Of a DNA stretch of 64,000 nt, positions 11,341 through 22,905 are shown piece by piece. Position 1 is the first letter of the stretch; each line of letters begins with the position of its first letter. Below the pieces are notes generated by a model. It saw only the letters and a list, made by a program, of their open reading frames with translations. It ran no database searches and was not told the DNA's origin. Where the stretch lies: positions 12,426,491-12,490,490 of the forward strand of contig OY720345.1 in assembly GCA_963082975.1 (NCBI GenBank), given 5' to 3'. This stretch comes from Labia minor (Eukaryota; Arthropoda; Insecta; Dermaptera; Spongiphoridae). The translations under genes were made by a program, and so were the position numbers.

Positions 11341-11582
11341 AAAAAACCTCTGACTTTGTACGTCCTACGTAAGGACAACGCCTATCAAGTCGGTTATATC
11401 AATGAGGTGTCCTATGATCAGTAGAACAGGTCCTCTTAGCCTTTACCTTGATTTTCTTGATCGGAGGCGCTATCAAGTAGCTTTTCCTCAATGTTGTTCC
11501 CGGAGGCTGGGTTGACTCCGTCCCATAGACACCTTGCCAGGCCCGGGACTTTAACAAGGGACCATGGGAATGTTAGCCAGGA
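11341..11582 (-). mobile_element. SineB copy, 5'-truncated, perfect target duplication
   Basis: The minus-strand SINE body is flanked by a perfect 14-base duplication GGTCCAAACGCAAA (11327-11340 and 11583-11596). It carries the family middle (CGGAGGCTGGGTTGACTCCG on plus) and the tail ACCTCTGACTTTGTACGTCC. It lacks the first ~30 bases of the tRNA-related head. It is inserted into the LINE fragment just upstream of its (AAT)n tail. Confidence 0.9.
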
Positions 11583-11599
11583 GGTCCAAACGCAAATAA

Positions 11600-12170
11600 T
11601 AATAATAATATTTGAAGTAATGTTAATAAATAAATTATCAAATTTTATTCATTACTTAGTCATACACTACTCCTACGTCACTAACCCTTTCTTACTCTTT
11701 ATTAAATAAATCTTACCTATTTTCATTAGATGCACTTCCTCATTCAATTTCCAGAGAACGATATAACTTGTTAGTTCATTCCTAAATTCTATCAATTTCA
11801 GATTATCATCATGTAGCAATTATGTCTCTTTACATAATTTCCTTCCATTCGAGTTCTAAGCTCCTTTATTGATACCATTAATCACTCAACAATATGCAGT
11901 GATTGTAGAGAAAATTTCATTAGCATAAATTCCACGTTTCAAAAATTTAATTTGATTTTTAAATTTAGAAATTGATATATAAATATCTAAAATTGGAATA
12001 TATCTACACCTTGGTTTCTTTTTATTTATATGATTTAAATGTATTAAAATAAAAATAAAAGTACAATAAAGAAATTTACAAATAATTTGGATTATAAAAT
12101 TTAAATGTTTCGATATAAAATTAATGATTTGTTTTTAAAAGAAAAGAGAAAAATGTCTAAAAAGAAAGGA
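11600..12170. other. AT-rich stretch, nothing recognised
   Basis: After the (AAT)n tail the sequence is ordinary AT-rich DNA with no recognisable element. Confidence 0.5.
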
Positions 12171-12560
12171 TAATGAAAAAAGTGAAGAAGAATTTAACAG
12201 GCAGGGGCCGGTGGTTGCGTGTAAAAAGAAAAAAAAGAATATAAATAAAATAGAATGTGTTTAATTTAAGAGAACGTGTGCCTGGCTGGATCGTTCAAGA
12301 TAGTGCATTTGTTTGTGTTCTTTAATGATAAGCACACCTGGACTGTGAGAAGATAGCAACAGGAAAGAGATGAAGATTTTAGTCATGGAGGATTTGCCAG
12401 GAACACACGCATACAATCACATAAGATCAATGAAAAAAAAAGACCAAAGAAGGAGAGAGAGAGAGAGAAAGAGTGAGACGAATGTTCAGGTGTACTCAGC
12501 TGTATGGCAAAAATCCACGTGTTTAACTATCTTCCAAACATTCATTCAAAAATAAATAAA
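12171..12560. other. Non-repetitive island
   Basis: Higher-complexity sequence with GGGGCCGGTGG, CACCTGGA E-box-like and GATAAGC motifs, and an (AG)n run at 12457-12475. A 61-codon frame here has no domain. Candidate regulatory segment. Confidence 0.3.
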
Positions 12561-12811
12561 TAAAGAAAATAAAAAGTAAGATAATGTGATAAGAGTAAAC
12601 TGAAATTTTGAGGTTTATTAATTATTATTATATTAAATATATAAAAATTTTCTTAATGATCCAAACATGTATTTAATAAATAGAATTCAATAAATTTGTT
12701 TATGGAATTAAATAAAATACAAAATAAAAAAAAAATATTTTTTAATTTAATTTTTTGTATTTATAAAAATATATCTCTGAAATGAATGAAAAAATTATAT
12801 ATCTATCTTTA

Positions 12812-13480
12812 TATGTGACCAAACGTCCCGTTTTTCCGGGATTGTTCCGTTTTTAGGTCCTCTGTCCAGGCGTCCCCAAAAATGTCTTCGGGACAGCTTT
12901 TTTTTAAATATTTAGGACTTTTCGTACATTTTTTCAAAATTTTATAACGTTTTTCTTAACTTCACTTGGCGTCTGTCTGTCCCGGTGTCTGTCTGTTCGC
13001 TCTTTTGACAAATTGAAATCGAATTTTCTTGAGATAGACTTTTGAAAAATTTTATAGATATTTCAATGGATCCCTAGAAGGTATAGAAGAAATATAATTG
13101 AATTATAATTAATTATTTGTAATTAATTAGCGATTAATTACTTTTAGAAGAAAGATCTTTTTTATATATATATATATCCCCTAGAGAAAAAAAACAAGAA
13201 AAGAATGACCTTTTTTTATGAAGACAATATATATATATATATATATTTATATATAATAATAATAATATATATAATGAGCCCAAAGTTTTTCGTTCAATAT
13301 GAAGCATTTCATCCATAAACTTTGTCAGGCTTATAGAAAAATTATTTTATTCTTTTTAGTCCAATAGAAAAACGTTATTTTATAAAATTTTTTTATATGT
13401 ATTTTATTTTCAATTTGATTCTTAAAAAAAAGGTAAACCGTTTGTCCCGGTTTGGTGTTTTCGAAATATGGTCACCCTAT
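12812..13480. mobile_element. hAT-like MITE (GTGACC ends)
   Basis: Ends GTGACCAAACGTCCCG and CGAAATATGGTCACCCTA, the well-known GGTGACC...GTCCCGGTTT hAT-type termini. Non-coding, 0.67 kb, with a (TA)n-rich interior at 13223-13257. A smaller relative is nested at 17896-18053. Confidence 0.6.
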
Positions 13481-14142
13481 ACATATAGGTATATATTTAT
13501 ATTTTCTCATTGAAATAGTTTCTTTAGTTTACGCTAATGATCTTTTCATTTAGATTCTTTCATTGGTATTTCACACTCGTGTAATTCTTTAGCTTATTAA
13601 CATCATCTCGAAACATTTAAATAAAGAGAGATTGTATAAATTCAATGTATTTGTATATACTAAAAAAAAAGTTAAGTGACGGTTTGTACATACACACATA
13701 TATACATAACTTTTCAAACATTTTGAATTACATATAATGATAAAATATTATTAATATTATTATAACTTTTTTTATGATTATACGATGAACAATTTAACAT
13801 GAAATGAATGATGAAATATATTTTTGGAGATTTATAATTTATATATTAAAAAATTGAAAATTAAATTTAAACACAATTTAAACGCTTCTTTTCTAAATAA
13901 TCAGAGATATCATTGTAAAATAATAATTGAAGTGGATTTTTTTAAATATTAAAATTTTTTTAATTTATATTGTATTATTTTATATTTTTTAAATCTCACA
14001 TATAAAGTATAATAACCTAATAATATAAATAATTATATTAATAATATAAACCATATACTTCAGATTCTTCTTCAACTAAATCAGCATTATTCTTGACAAC
14101 GAGATTAAAAATCTAGAAGAGAGGGACATTATTCCTTTTTTT
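13481..14142. other. AT-rich stretch, nothing recognised
   Basis: Low-complexity A/T sequence. No feature is supported. Confidence 0.5.
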
Positions 14143-14586
14143 CCGACTGACGATAAGAATTCACTTCTTGTGTTTTCACATGTTGAGATTTTACATAATT
14201 CCACAAATAATGCATTTTGTAAACAGAAAAAAGTGTTTTTAGCATGATGCCTGTCCGTCTGTCCATTGTGTCTCCGTAATGACGTTTATAGCTTGAACGG
14301 CTCAACGGATTTTGATAAAATTTGCTATATTTACTTAACCGGAAGTGGTAGTTTACAAAATATTAATTTTATATTCATTGTCGGAAAATATTTCACTTAA
14401 AATATAGTAGAAATTAATAATTTAGTAATTAAACTAAAAGTAAAAACCAAATGAAAAATATAATTTAGTCATTTTAATTCAAATTTTATAAATATTTTTT
14501 TTTATACTTTATATATATATATAATTTTGTTTGGAAATTAATTTATTTCAAATCGTCGATGGGTTCCGTGCCAGGCCACAGCTCAT
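14143..14586 (+). mobile_element. HelE copy 2, internally deleted
   Basis: Start CCGACTGACGATAAG, core GAACGGCTCAACGGA and GATAAAATTTGC, end GGTTCCGTGCCAGGCCACAG. It is shorter than copies 1 and 5. Non-coding. Confidence 0.6.
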
Positions 14587-14885
14587 TTAAAAAAAAACTA
14601 AGCAATTTTAATAACTACAGAGTAACTACACCTATGATGATAACTTCATAGAAAATCATATCGAATAGCACATATTTTATTAATATTAGGATATCAAATG
14701 TAGAAGCAGCGAATCAGAAAAAAAAGTCAGTAATCAGTGAAGAACTGAAAATTCTATAGTATATGCTCTTTTGATTTATAGACTTTAGTAGCAAATATTC
14801 AGTAGATTGAGAAAAAATTTTTCAAATTATATTTTAATAGAAATTATATAATAATAATAATAATAATTTATAAAAATTGTGGGAG

Positions 14886-15240
14886 AGAAAGAAAAAAAAT
14901 GATGATGACAAAGCAACTGCGTGTGCCGTTCGTATTGGAAAGCGTGTGGCGCCCAGCTACAAAGTAAAAACGCGGCTTCTCTTCCTCTTTTATCTCCCCT
15001 AGGAACCTCCCACAGCTTCATCTCTCGACGGGAGAACACGTCAGCAAAATGCCAGGGACCCCCAGGATGCTGGGGTCCTAACATTTTCTTTCTCCCTCCC
15101 TTCTTCAACCTTCTTCAATCAAGCAACCTACACTGTGACTTGGCACTTGGACGGATGATCACCAACAAAGCAAGCACACTCCCCCCCCCCTTTTGGACTT
15201 CCACCCCTCTATCTATCTACCTTTTAATTTACTTATTCTA
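14886..15240. other. G+C-rich island with a short hairpin
   Basis: Non-repetitive sequence including GACAAAGCAACTGCGTGTG, GTGTGGCGCCCAGC and a hairpin GGACCCC...GGGGTCC at 15057-15079. Open frames on both strands (93 and 106 codons) mirror one another and show no domain. Candidate regulatory element or structured RNA. Confidence 0.3.
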
Positions 15241-15678
15241 ATGATATATTCAAGAAAATTTAAAAATATTGATTATTAAAAAAAATGAAATTTATTCGTT
15301 GTAGTAATTAATTTGTAGCAATAAAGTTGGTTTTATATAAGAAAGGGCAAAGATTATATCAATAGAAAACTCCTTTTAGATTTGATAAAATTAACACAAA
15401 TTTTAAGTTGCTCGTATCGTATAAATAATGGAAATAAATTTGAAAAGAGAGAAAATTAAAAATAAAGTTTAAAGAATTATAGAGTAAAATATCTTGACAT
15501 TAAATAAATAAATCATTATCGGAATAGCAAAATACATATTATTATTAGTTATATGGTACATAATCCTACATTTTAACAATTTAATGAAATTCAAAGAAAC
15601 AAATTCTGAATTCAAAATGAAGGTAAAAAAAAGAAGCCGTAGTTTTTTCTTAATGAAGAGTCACATTTGATACTATAC
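15241..15678. other. AT-rich stretch, nothing recognised
   Basis: No repeat ends or open frames of note. Confidence 0.5.
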
Positions 15679-15686
15679 TCGTAGAT

Positions 15687-15862
15687 CAGTGATTCTAAAC
15701 TTTGTTTTTACCGCGGCACAAAAGTTTACCATATTGAAAAAAAAGTGGTCCCAAAAAACGGTTTTCCTCTTTTTTTTAGAACCCTATTGAAAAAACTTAG
15801 AAAAAAAGTCGGAAATGTTTAAGGCTCTTAAGCCTCATAATCTCTGTGGTTGAGAATCACTA
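15687..15862. mobile_element. hAT-like MITE (family H2), copy 1
   Basis: Ends CAGTGATTCTAAAC and GGTTGAGAATCACTA, with imperfect 8-base flanks TCGTAGAT / GTATAGAT. The interior ACCGCGGCACA and AAAAAAGTCGGAAATG match the copies at 49751 and 57115. Confidence 0.75.
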
Positions 15863-16048
15863 GTATAGATAGAAATGATTAAATTATATAATATTATAAA
15901 TTTCTTAACAAGATAAATTTGAGTTCAGTAGCACCACATTTAATATATGTTATATTGTATATTGAGTATAGATCGATAGAAATCTAATATTATTCCAAAA
16001 TATTATTTTAAATTGTAAATTAATATATCTATTGTATAACAAATGAAC

Positions 16049-16475
16049 GGTAATTGTTTAGTCTAACCGATTTATGATGGATTTTGATAAAATTTTACTA
16101 GTAGATTCCTTTTTTGTTTCAAAACTAACTTTCCTTAAAAAGTATATGGCGGTCGCTTCTAGTTTACAAGATAAAAATTATTAAACTTTGCATATAAATC
16201 CATTGATCTTCTATATAGCTACCTTGTTTTATTATTTTACCACCAGAGGGCTCCACTAATTTCCTGATCTATAAGTTTTGTTTGGATATAAGAAGATTAA
16301 AAAAAATGAATAAATTAAATAATTTTCTTATATCCAAACTTAACCGAAAAAACCGTAAATTAGGGAATAAGTTAATAATTAGTGAATTAATCAATAAAAC
16401 ATTATTAAATGGCTGCTCATTAATTTCACTAGTTTATATGCAAATTTAATCATTTTTATTTCGTAAACTAAAAAT
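16049..16475. mobile_element. TirF element, copy 2
   Basis: Starts GGTAATTGTTTAGTCTAACC and carries GCGGTCGCTTCTAGTTTAC, CACCAGAGGGCTCCACT and GGCTGCTCATTAATTTCAC as in copy 1. The right arm is eroded. Confidence 0.65.
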
Positions 16476-17115
16476 TATTTTTATTTCTCAAGAATAAAAT
16501 AATTTATTTATTAATATTCAACCATAATATTCATTTGAAAATTTTCTTCTATAATGAAATTTTTTTATTTTTATTTAAATACACGAATACGTAGATATTT
16601 ATTTGAAATCTGGATATAAAATTATTAATTTTACTGAATTTCAATTATAATATATTTAGTCAATTCATAAATAATTTTTATTTAAATTTACAATTAATAA
16701 TTTTTTTGTCTCCTAAAAGTTAAAGTTAAGATATTGTTTGGAAAGGAGAGAGATTCCTTGAGAGGGTAAAGGCGGGCGTCGTCTGGTCCATATCCCCTGC
16801 TCTTATCAAACTGATAACAGACTATTGTAAATTATATCCCCTTAAGTAAAAAAAGGGAGAAGTGTGGACAGACAACTAAGTAAATCTTAGTTATTTTATT
16901 TTTTATTTTTAAAGAAATTTTAAGACAAGAAATTAAATTTTATTATATTCATTGAAGAAAAGTCTTTAAAATGAGAAGGAAATAAATAAATACACATCTA
17001 AGCTTAAAAAAATGTTGAAGTTTGAAATTTTTATCAAAAACTTTTCTTAAAGAATAAAATTAGAAAATCGTTATATTAAAAATGTATGTATCTACAAGAA
17101 AAGAAATTAAATAAG
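16476..17115. other. AT-rich stretch with a small island
   Basis: The island at 16736-16880 is non-repetitive: GGCGGGCGTCGTCTGG, then paired GATA sites CTTATCAAACTGATAAC. The rest is AT-rich with no feature. Confidence 0.3.
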
Positions 17116-17533
17116 GTGGAGTGTCTCCACTCGACTATCTCGCAATTTGAATTGGATTAAATAACATAATATATTATACATATTTAAATTAAATTTATTT
17201 AATTATAAATTAAAATTAATAAATAATATTTATTAAACCAGCGCATGTTTGGCTCTTTGTTGATGGCATCATGTCACATGTTGGCGCGTGATTTGCAATA
17301 TTAAAAAATTAATTCAGGTACTTTCAGCGATTCAATCAAGCTGAAAATCTATATATAGCAGTTTTATACAATTTTTAATCATATGAAAAACTATCAAACA
17401 TATATCTTTATTTTTCACTTTAGAGGAAAAAATCAAAACGTTGTTAGTAATGACCCTCTTCCGGTTGAGCTACATTTCTCAAAAGTTGATAGAATTTTGA
17501 ACAATGCCCGTATACCAAATTTAATATGTGGGT
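17116..17533 (+). mobile_element. HelA Helitron-like element, copy 2
   Basis: Starts GGTGGAGTGTCTCCACTCGA, continues with CTATCTCGCAATTTG, TTTGGCTCTTTGTTGATGG, ATTCAATCAAGCTGAAA, CTTCCGGTTGAGCTACATTT and ends near CCCGTATACCAAATTTAATA. It lacks the far end seen in the copies at 41356 and 43363. Non-coding. Confidence 0.65.
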
Positions 17534-17863
17534 GCAATATTAAGTACTGGATTAAATGAATAGTTAAAAAATTTCTGAATATTATATGGTGATTAAAACA
17601 TTTATATTAAAATTTAAATACTTAGAATAAATACTAAAATTTTATACATTATTGCATCATTATCAATAGAATTTATCAAGAAGATTGTAATTATTTACCT
17701 TAAATATATCATTTTAAAAGTAATTTTTCAAAAAGAGATAATAATAAAGTTTTATTTTTATAAGAAATTTGACAGCAAATTATTCTATAAATTATATAAT
17801 CTGTAGAAATGAATAAAATAAATAATTAAAACATTGAGATTTTATTTTATTAATTTTTTTAAA
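17534..17863. other. AT-rich stretch, nothing recognised
   Basis: No supported feature. Confidence 0.5.
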
Positions 17864-17871
17864 TTCTAGAC

Positions 17872-18199
17872 CAGTGTTTCCCTTTTTTGTGGCATGCCTA
17901 AAGTGACCGTACGTCCCGTTTATATTTTTCAGTTATTTCCATTATAATAAACAGAAATAATAAAAAATATACGTTTTCTTCATAGCCTCCCCAAACTATT
18001 ATCGATAATTAAAAAATGTCCCGTTTTTAGGAAAAAAATAAATGGTCACGTTAAGCTCTTCTAAAATGTTTGCCCCACTATTTAACATATACATTATTTT
18101 TAATATTAAAAAGAGTTAAACTCGTGTCGAGTCCATTTTGGAATCGCCCCCCTTTACAATCAAATTGCACCCCTGTGGACCCCACTTTGGGAAACACTG
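17872..18199. mobile_element. hAT-like MITE with a nested GTGACC-type MITE
   Basis: Outer ends CAGTGTTTCCCTTTTTTG and CTTTGGGAAACACTG. Inside lies GTGACCGTACGTCCCG...GGTCAC (17898-18049), a shorter relative of the element at 12812. The outer element therefore predates the inner one. Neither codes for protein. Confidence 0.65.
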
Positions 18200-18713
18200 T
18201 AGATAGAGTTGATAGTTATATAATGTGTTGTTATTTATTAAGCCATCTTAACTAAAATAAGGCTAAGACGTCTTTAACCTAATCCAAGATTAAATAGAAA
18301 ATTTGGTTATGATTTATTATACCATTCAGTTGGAATTTTTTATTCAAAATCTTTTTAAACACATTCTATATTTATATCCTATACTTAAATTCGAAAAGCC
18401 ACGTTAGAGTAGTTTTAATGGTTATATATAATAAATATTTGTGGAGATTTACCCATTAAAAATTATAAAATAGAGTTTTATTAATTCAGAAAATAAATTT
18501 TTTTTATATATACCTGTAGAAAAAACTAAAATTGAATTTATCTATAGTAAAATTTTTATATAAATTTTATTTATATTTAATTTTCTATATATGGGATGTT
18601 TTATAATTTATGTTGTTTAATAAATAAAAAAATTAAAATGAATTGAGATCTTATGTTATGTGTGAGAATAAAATAAATATTGGATGCAATTGCATACTTT
18701 TGTGAAAAATTTA
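18200..18713. other. AT-rich stretch, nothing recognised
   Basis: No supported feature. Confidence 0.5.
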
Positions 18714-18967
18714 AAAAAAAAACCTCTGACTTTGTACGTCCTACGCAAGCCGGTTATATCAATGAGGTGTCCTCTCAACCTTTACCTTGATTTTCTTGAT
18801 CGGAGGCGCTATCAAGTAGCTTTTCCCCAATGTTAATCCCGGAGGCTGGGTTGACTTCTTCCCATAGACCCCAGCTAGGAAAATTCCCTTGTCAGGCCCT
18901 GAATTTGAACCCAGGACCATGAGAATTTGAGACAGGTTCGCTACCCGCACACCCAATGGCGCCTCTT
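18714..18967 (-). mobile_element. SineB tRNA-derived SINE, near full length
   Basis: On the minus strand: GGCGCCATTGGGTGTGCGGG head, a B-box-like GGTTCAAATTCAGG, the body CCGGAGG...GCGCCTCCGATC and the tail ACGTACAAAGTCAGAGG with a terminal T-run. Flanks share AAAAATTTAA. Its head lies inside the inverted duplication 18935-20934. Confidence 0.85.
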
Positions 18968-19295
18968 TTAAAAATTTAATTAATTGTATTTTATAATTTT
19001 ATAATATAAAATATAATAAATAATAATAATAAATAAATTTTATAAAAACATTTAATAATTTAAGGCACAAAAATGAAAAACATTTAATCGGTAATCAGTA
19101 ATTTTAGTTAGTAAAAATTAATTTAACTATTTAATAATTTATACTTAAAATGTTATTTTATACTTATTTATAAGTGAGATTTAAACACATTCATAATTAA
19201 ACATACTAATCATTTATTAATCAATTAAATTCTTATAAATAGAAGATTGTATTTTATAATTTTATAATATAAAATATAATAAATAATAAATAATA

Positions 19296-19328
<33 letters not shown>

Positions 19329-19540
19329 AATAAATTTTAAATTTTATAAAATAAAAACATTTAATCAGTAATCACTAATTTTAGTTAGTAAAAATTAATT
19401 TAACTATTTAATAATTTTTACTTAAAATGTTATTTTATACTTATTTATAAGTGAGATTTAAACACATTCATAATTAAACATACTAATCATTTATTAATCA
19501 ATTAAATTCTTATAAATAGAAGATTGAAGGGCCTGAGTTA
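18935..19540 (+). repeat. Arm 1 of an inverted duplication, with a tandem doubling
   Basis: Matches the reverse complement of 20614-20934 almost base for base, from the SINE head (CTACCCGCACACCCAATGGC) to GAAGATTGAAGGGCCTGAGT. In this arm the ~280-base unit is doubled: unit 1 spans 18968-19245 and unit 2 spans 19246-19530, with an (AAT)n run between. The few differences suggest a recent event. Confidence 0.85.
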
Positions 19541-19555
19541 TATATTTATTTTTTA

Positions 19556-20038
19556 AATATTAAACCGATCTAAGGATTTTTTTTTAAATTCACACCATAG
19601 ATAATATTTTTAAAGAAAAATCGATCTGTATAGGATTTAGCCTCAGGAAAAATCATCCTTATTAGTTTTTTTCTTAATGTGAATAATAAAAAAAATGGCG
19701 CAGGGGAATAACAGACAGTGCTTTCTTAAATACAAAATATTATAAATAAAATTAAATTAAAAATATTTATTTTAATAATATTTTGTAATCAAATTACGAA
19801 ATATATATTATGTTATATCCACAGGCCATACTTTTCTGTCTTTCGCTGCATTAATACGTACGTTTAAGGGCTGTATGTTTTATGACTATTTTTTGTAATT
19901 TATGTTATTTTAAATTATTTTAAAATTGTTACATATATTTTGTCGTTTATTTATTTTAAATAATAATGTTAATCTTAAATATTCATAGTTGATAAGGAAT
20001 AATTTGGTGGCTTGGTGGCTTGGTAACCAGGTACTAAA
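19556..20038 (+). mobile_element. HelC Helitron-like element, copy 2
   Basis: Carries ATAGATAATATTTTTAAAG, GTATAGGATTTAGCCTC, ATACGTACGTTTAAGGGCTG and ends GGTAACCAGGTACTAA, a CTAA 3' end after a GGTNACC hairpin. The 5' TC end is missing. A separate HelC 5' end in the other orientation (GCAAGTATAATAAGA) follows at 20044-20065. It lies between the arms of the inverted duplication. Confidence 0.65.
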
Positions 20039-20240
20039 TATATATATTGCAAGTATAATAAGATTAAATATATATGATAATAGAAAATTAATATAATAAA
20101 ATTTATTTTATTTTTTATAAATTATCGGTGAACAAGGTACTATAGAGTTTATGTTAAAAATTTTACTTATTTTATAAATAAATTTATTATTTATATATAT
20201 AAATTGAATTGTATAATTTCTAATGAATGAAAATAATGTG

Positions 20241-20613
20241 ATAATACTCTGTTATTAAGAGAGGGGGGGGGGGGGAGAAAGAGAGAGAGAGAGAGGAGGA
20301 GGAGGTAAAAGAGGAATGGGGAAAAGAAGGAGAAATTTTATAAAGAATTTAACATGGGTGATAAGTATAAAAATTGATGGCAATCTGTGTGGTCCAAACT
20401 ACTAACAACACCCGACATGCTGACATACCCTTATAAAATCTAGACAATGAATTCTCCTCCCAAATCTCTGGCTATCAAGTCAATCAGAGGCCGATTGTGT
20501 ATGCATTGTGCCGTGTAATGGTGCCACGCGTCGCCATCTTTTCATTTGCATAAAGGCTTTAAAAGAAGTGTTCAAGCTTCTCTTTCCTCCCCCCCCCCTC
20601 TTAAATAGCCCCA
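20241..20613. other. G+C-rich island with octamer and SOX-like sites
   Basis: After a poly-G and (GA)n tract (20262-20305) comes non-repetitive sequence. It holds ATTTGCAT (20544-20551, perfect POU octamer), CATTGTG at 20504-20510, GATTGTG just before it and GACAATG near 20443. It lies between inverted repeat arms. Candidate enhancer. Confidence 0.35.
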
Positions 20614-20934
20614 ACTCAGGCCCTTCAATCTTCTATTTATAAGAATTTAATTGATTAATAAATGATTAGTATATTTAATTATGAATGTGTTTAAATCTCA
20701 CTTATAAATAAGTATAAAATAACATTTTAAGTAAAAATTATTAAATAGTTAAATTAATTTTTACTAACTAAAATTACTGATTACCGATTAAATGTTTTTC
20801 ATTTTTGGTGCCTTAAATTATTAAATGTTTTTATAAAATTTATATTTTATATTATAAAATTATAAAATAAAATTATAAAATACAATTAATTAAATTTTTA
20901 AAAGAGGCGCCATTGGGTGTGCGGGTAGCGAACC
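20614..20934 (-). repeat. Arm 2 of an inverted duplication, including a SINE head
   Basis: Reverse complement of arm 1 without its tandem doubling. It ends with 29 bases of the SineB head (20906-20934, GGCGCCATTGGGTGTGCGGG) and then breaks abruptly into unrelated AT-rich sequence, which fixes the duplication breakpoint inside the SINE. Confidence 0.85.
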
Positions 20935-21510
20935 AATAATTTTTTAAAATTATTCATTAAGGTGTTTAAAGAAAATGACAAAAAAAAACAAGGTCAAATT
21001 AATTATTATTTATTTATTTATAAATTTTAGATGTTTTTAGTTAATTTATGTGCAAATTGAATGCTAATGTCAAAAAAAAAATAAAAAATTAAGAACGAAA
21101 TATTTTTTTTCACTAATCTTCTAATTTAAATAATTTTATCATACAAATTTTGTATGTATAGAAATAGTATATAAAAGTTTTATAATATGTATAATTATTA
21201 TAATTAAATTATAATGAAGGTTAAGAGTTGTTGTTTGTCAATATAAATTCTCTCAATAGAGTAATAAAATATAAAATAATTGATTTTATTAAAATAATTA
21301 TGCACTTTTGTATTAATCACACCACTACCCCATCTTTCTATACATGGGCGTGCCTTCCAAATTGAAAACCACTTTTTTTATATTATATTATGTATTTACC
21401 ATAAAAAATAAAAAAAAATTTAATTGCAGCTGCTCTTAACTTTAGTTAAGATAATTTTTTTTTTTTTAGTTTAAGTTTATTTAAGAAAATAATATTTATA
21501 TCAAATAAGA
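20935..21510. other. AT-rich stretch, nothing recognised
   Basis: No supported feature. Confidence 0.5.
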
Positions 21511-22100
21511 AAAGGTGTATTTTTCTTTTATCCCTTTATGTTCTCCCTTCTCCTTCCATTTATTCACTCACTTTACCACTCTCCCCTCTCCTCCCTTTCT
21601 CCGCCCTTCCTCCAACCACCACCTACCAATACAACCCTCCATCTGCTTAACGCCGAAAGAAAAGTCAACACCGGAAGATACTATATTTTACCATTTTTTT
21701 TTTTAAATATTCCTCTCTCTTTCTTTCTTTCTCTCTTATACTTAATAAGATATGATATGTATTTAATAATAATAAAAAAAAAGTGTAATAAAGGATTCAT
21801 CATACGGATGTTTTTTGATTTGCGTTAAGATCCGGATATTATCAGCCCGTTTTTTTCTCTCTCTCTCTTTCCTCTCTTTCAATCTGAATCCAAAAAAGAA
21901 AGTTGACTTGAATAATGCCGCATTCTAATGTTTGTGTTAAAAGGGGCGCAAAAAGAAGAATTTAACTTGTCTATTCACACCCTGGCATGTCATTTATGGT
22001 TGGAATAGGGGGAGGGGGTAGTAGGGTGAGAAAACAGGGAGTGGAGTGAGAAAAGTGGGGTTAAGCGTCACCAAACCACGCCCATAAATAAAAAAAAACC
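21511..22100. other. C/T-rich island and G-rich island
   Basis: A CT-rich tract (21538-21735) and a non-repetitive island (21830-22100). The latter contains TCATTTATGG (Hox/Cdx-like), AACCACGCCCAT and a G-rich tract. Open frames over the CT tract have no domains. Confidence 0.3.
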
Positions 22101-22338
22101 TTAAAAAGATACTATTTTTTTACACTAAATTCTCTAATCATCAGATAATTAAACATTTTATGGTGATGAAATGGAAGGAAGGAAGAATATTAAACAAAAT
22201 ATTAAAAAATATTAAATATTATAATTATCAGTAATATTAAATATGAACCATTTTTTTTTTATTTTAAATAAATAATAATATTAATATTTTAAATATATTT
22301 ATCGGTAATTTTGTTTATTATTGATTTATTTTGATTAT

Positions 22339-22640
22339 ACGAGGGTTGTTCTATAAGTATTTAGAAAAACGTACAAAAACAAAATATTTTTGGCAATTTT
22401 TTATTTTTATTTTTCAACATTATCTTCCTTTAGCTCTATATATTTTATTAGACGTCGTACTAGACCATGCAAAAAGTATAATTTCGGAAGATCCTCAAAA
22501 TTTTGACTGTATTGACAGCACTTTTGTGTCTGGCTTATATTTAGTATCGGATCCAAATTTCATCAATAATTATGTATCTACCAATAAACTCATCCTGATT
22601 GAAAAATTAAAAATAGTCAAAGTATTCTTAGAATCAATCT
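22339..22640 (-). mobile_element. mariner fragment (second lineage), internally deleted
   Basis: The plus-strand edge ACGAGGGTTGTTCTATAAGT is a mariner-type terminal repeat. On the minus strand the frame FIGRYIIIDEIWIRY matches the first-aspartate motif (FxxRxVTxDExWIH). The C-terminal end IKYIELKEDNVEK matches the mariner C-terminus directly before the stop. The middle, with the second and third aspartates, is deleted. Confidence 0.75.
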
Positions 22641-22648
22641 AATGATTA

Positions 22649-22905
22649 GACGCTTATAGCTTGAACGACTCAACGGAATCTGATAAAATTTGGTATATTT
22701 ACTTAATGCAATCCGTCAACTTTTGGTGTATATCCCGAAACCGGAAGTGTTAGTTTACAAATTATTAATTTTATATTCATTGTCGGAAATTTTTTATTAC
22801 ATTAAACTATTTGGTGAAATAAAAAATACTTATATTTATATATAATGTTTTTAATTATTTTTAAATCGTTGGTCGGTTCTCTGCCTGGCCACAGCTCATT
22901 TCAAA
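22649..22905 (+). mobile_element. HelE copy 3, 5'-truncated
   Basis: TAGCTTGAACGACTCAACGG, then GATAAAATTTGGTATA, and ending GGTTCTCTGCCTGGCCACAG. Directly follows the mariner fragment. Confidence 0.6.

Noticed and set aside
22331-22642. 103-codon plus-strand frame
   Set aside because: It is the antisense of a mariner fragment read on minus.
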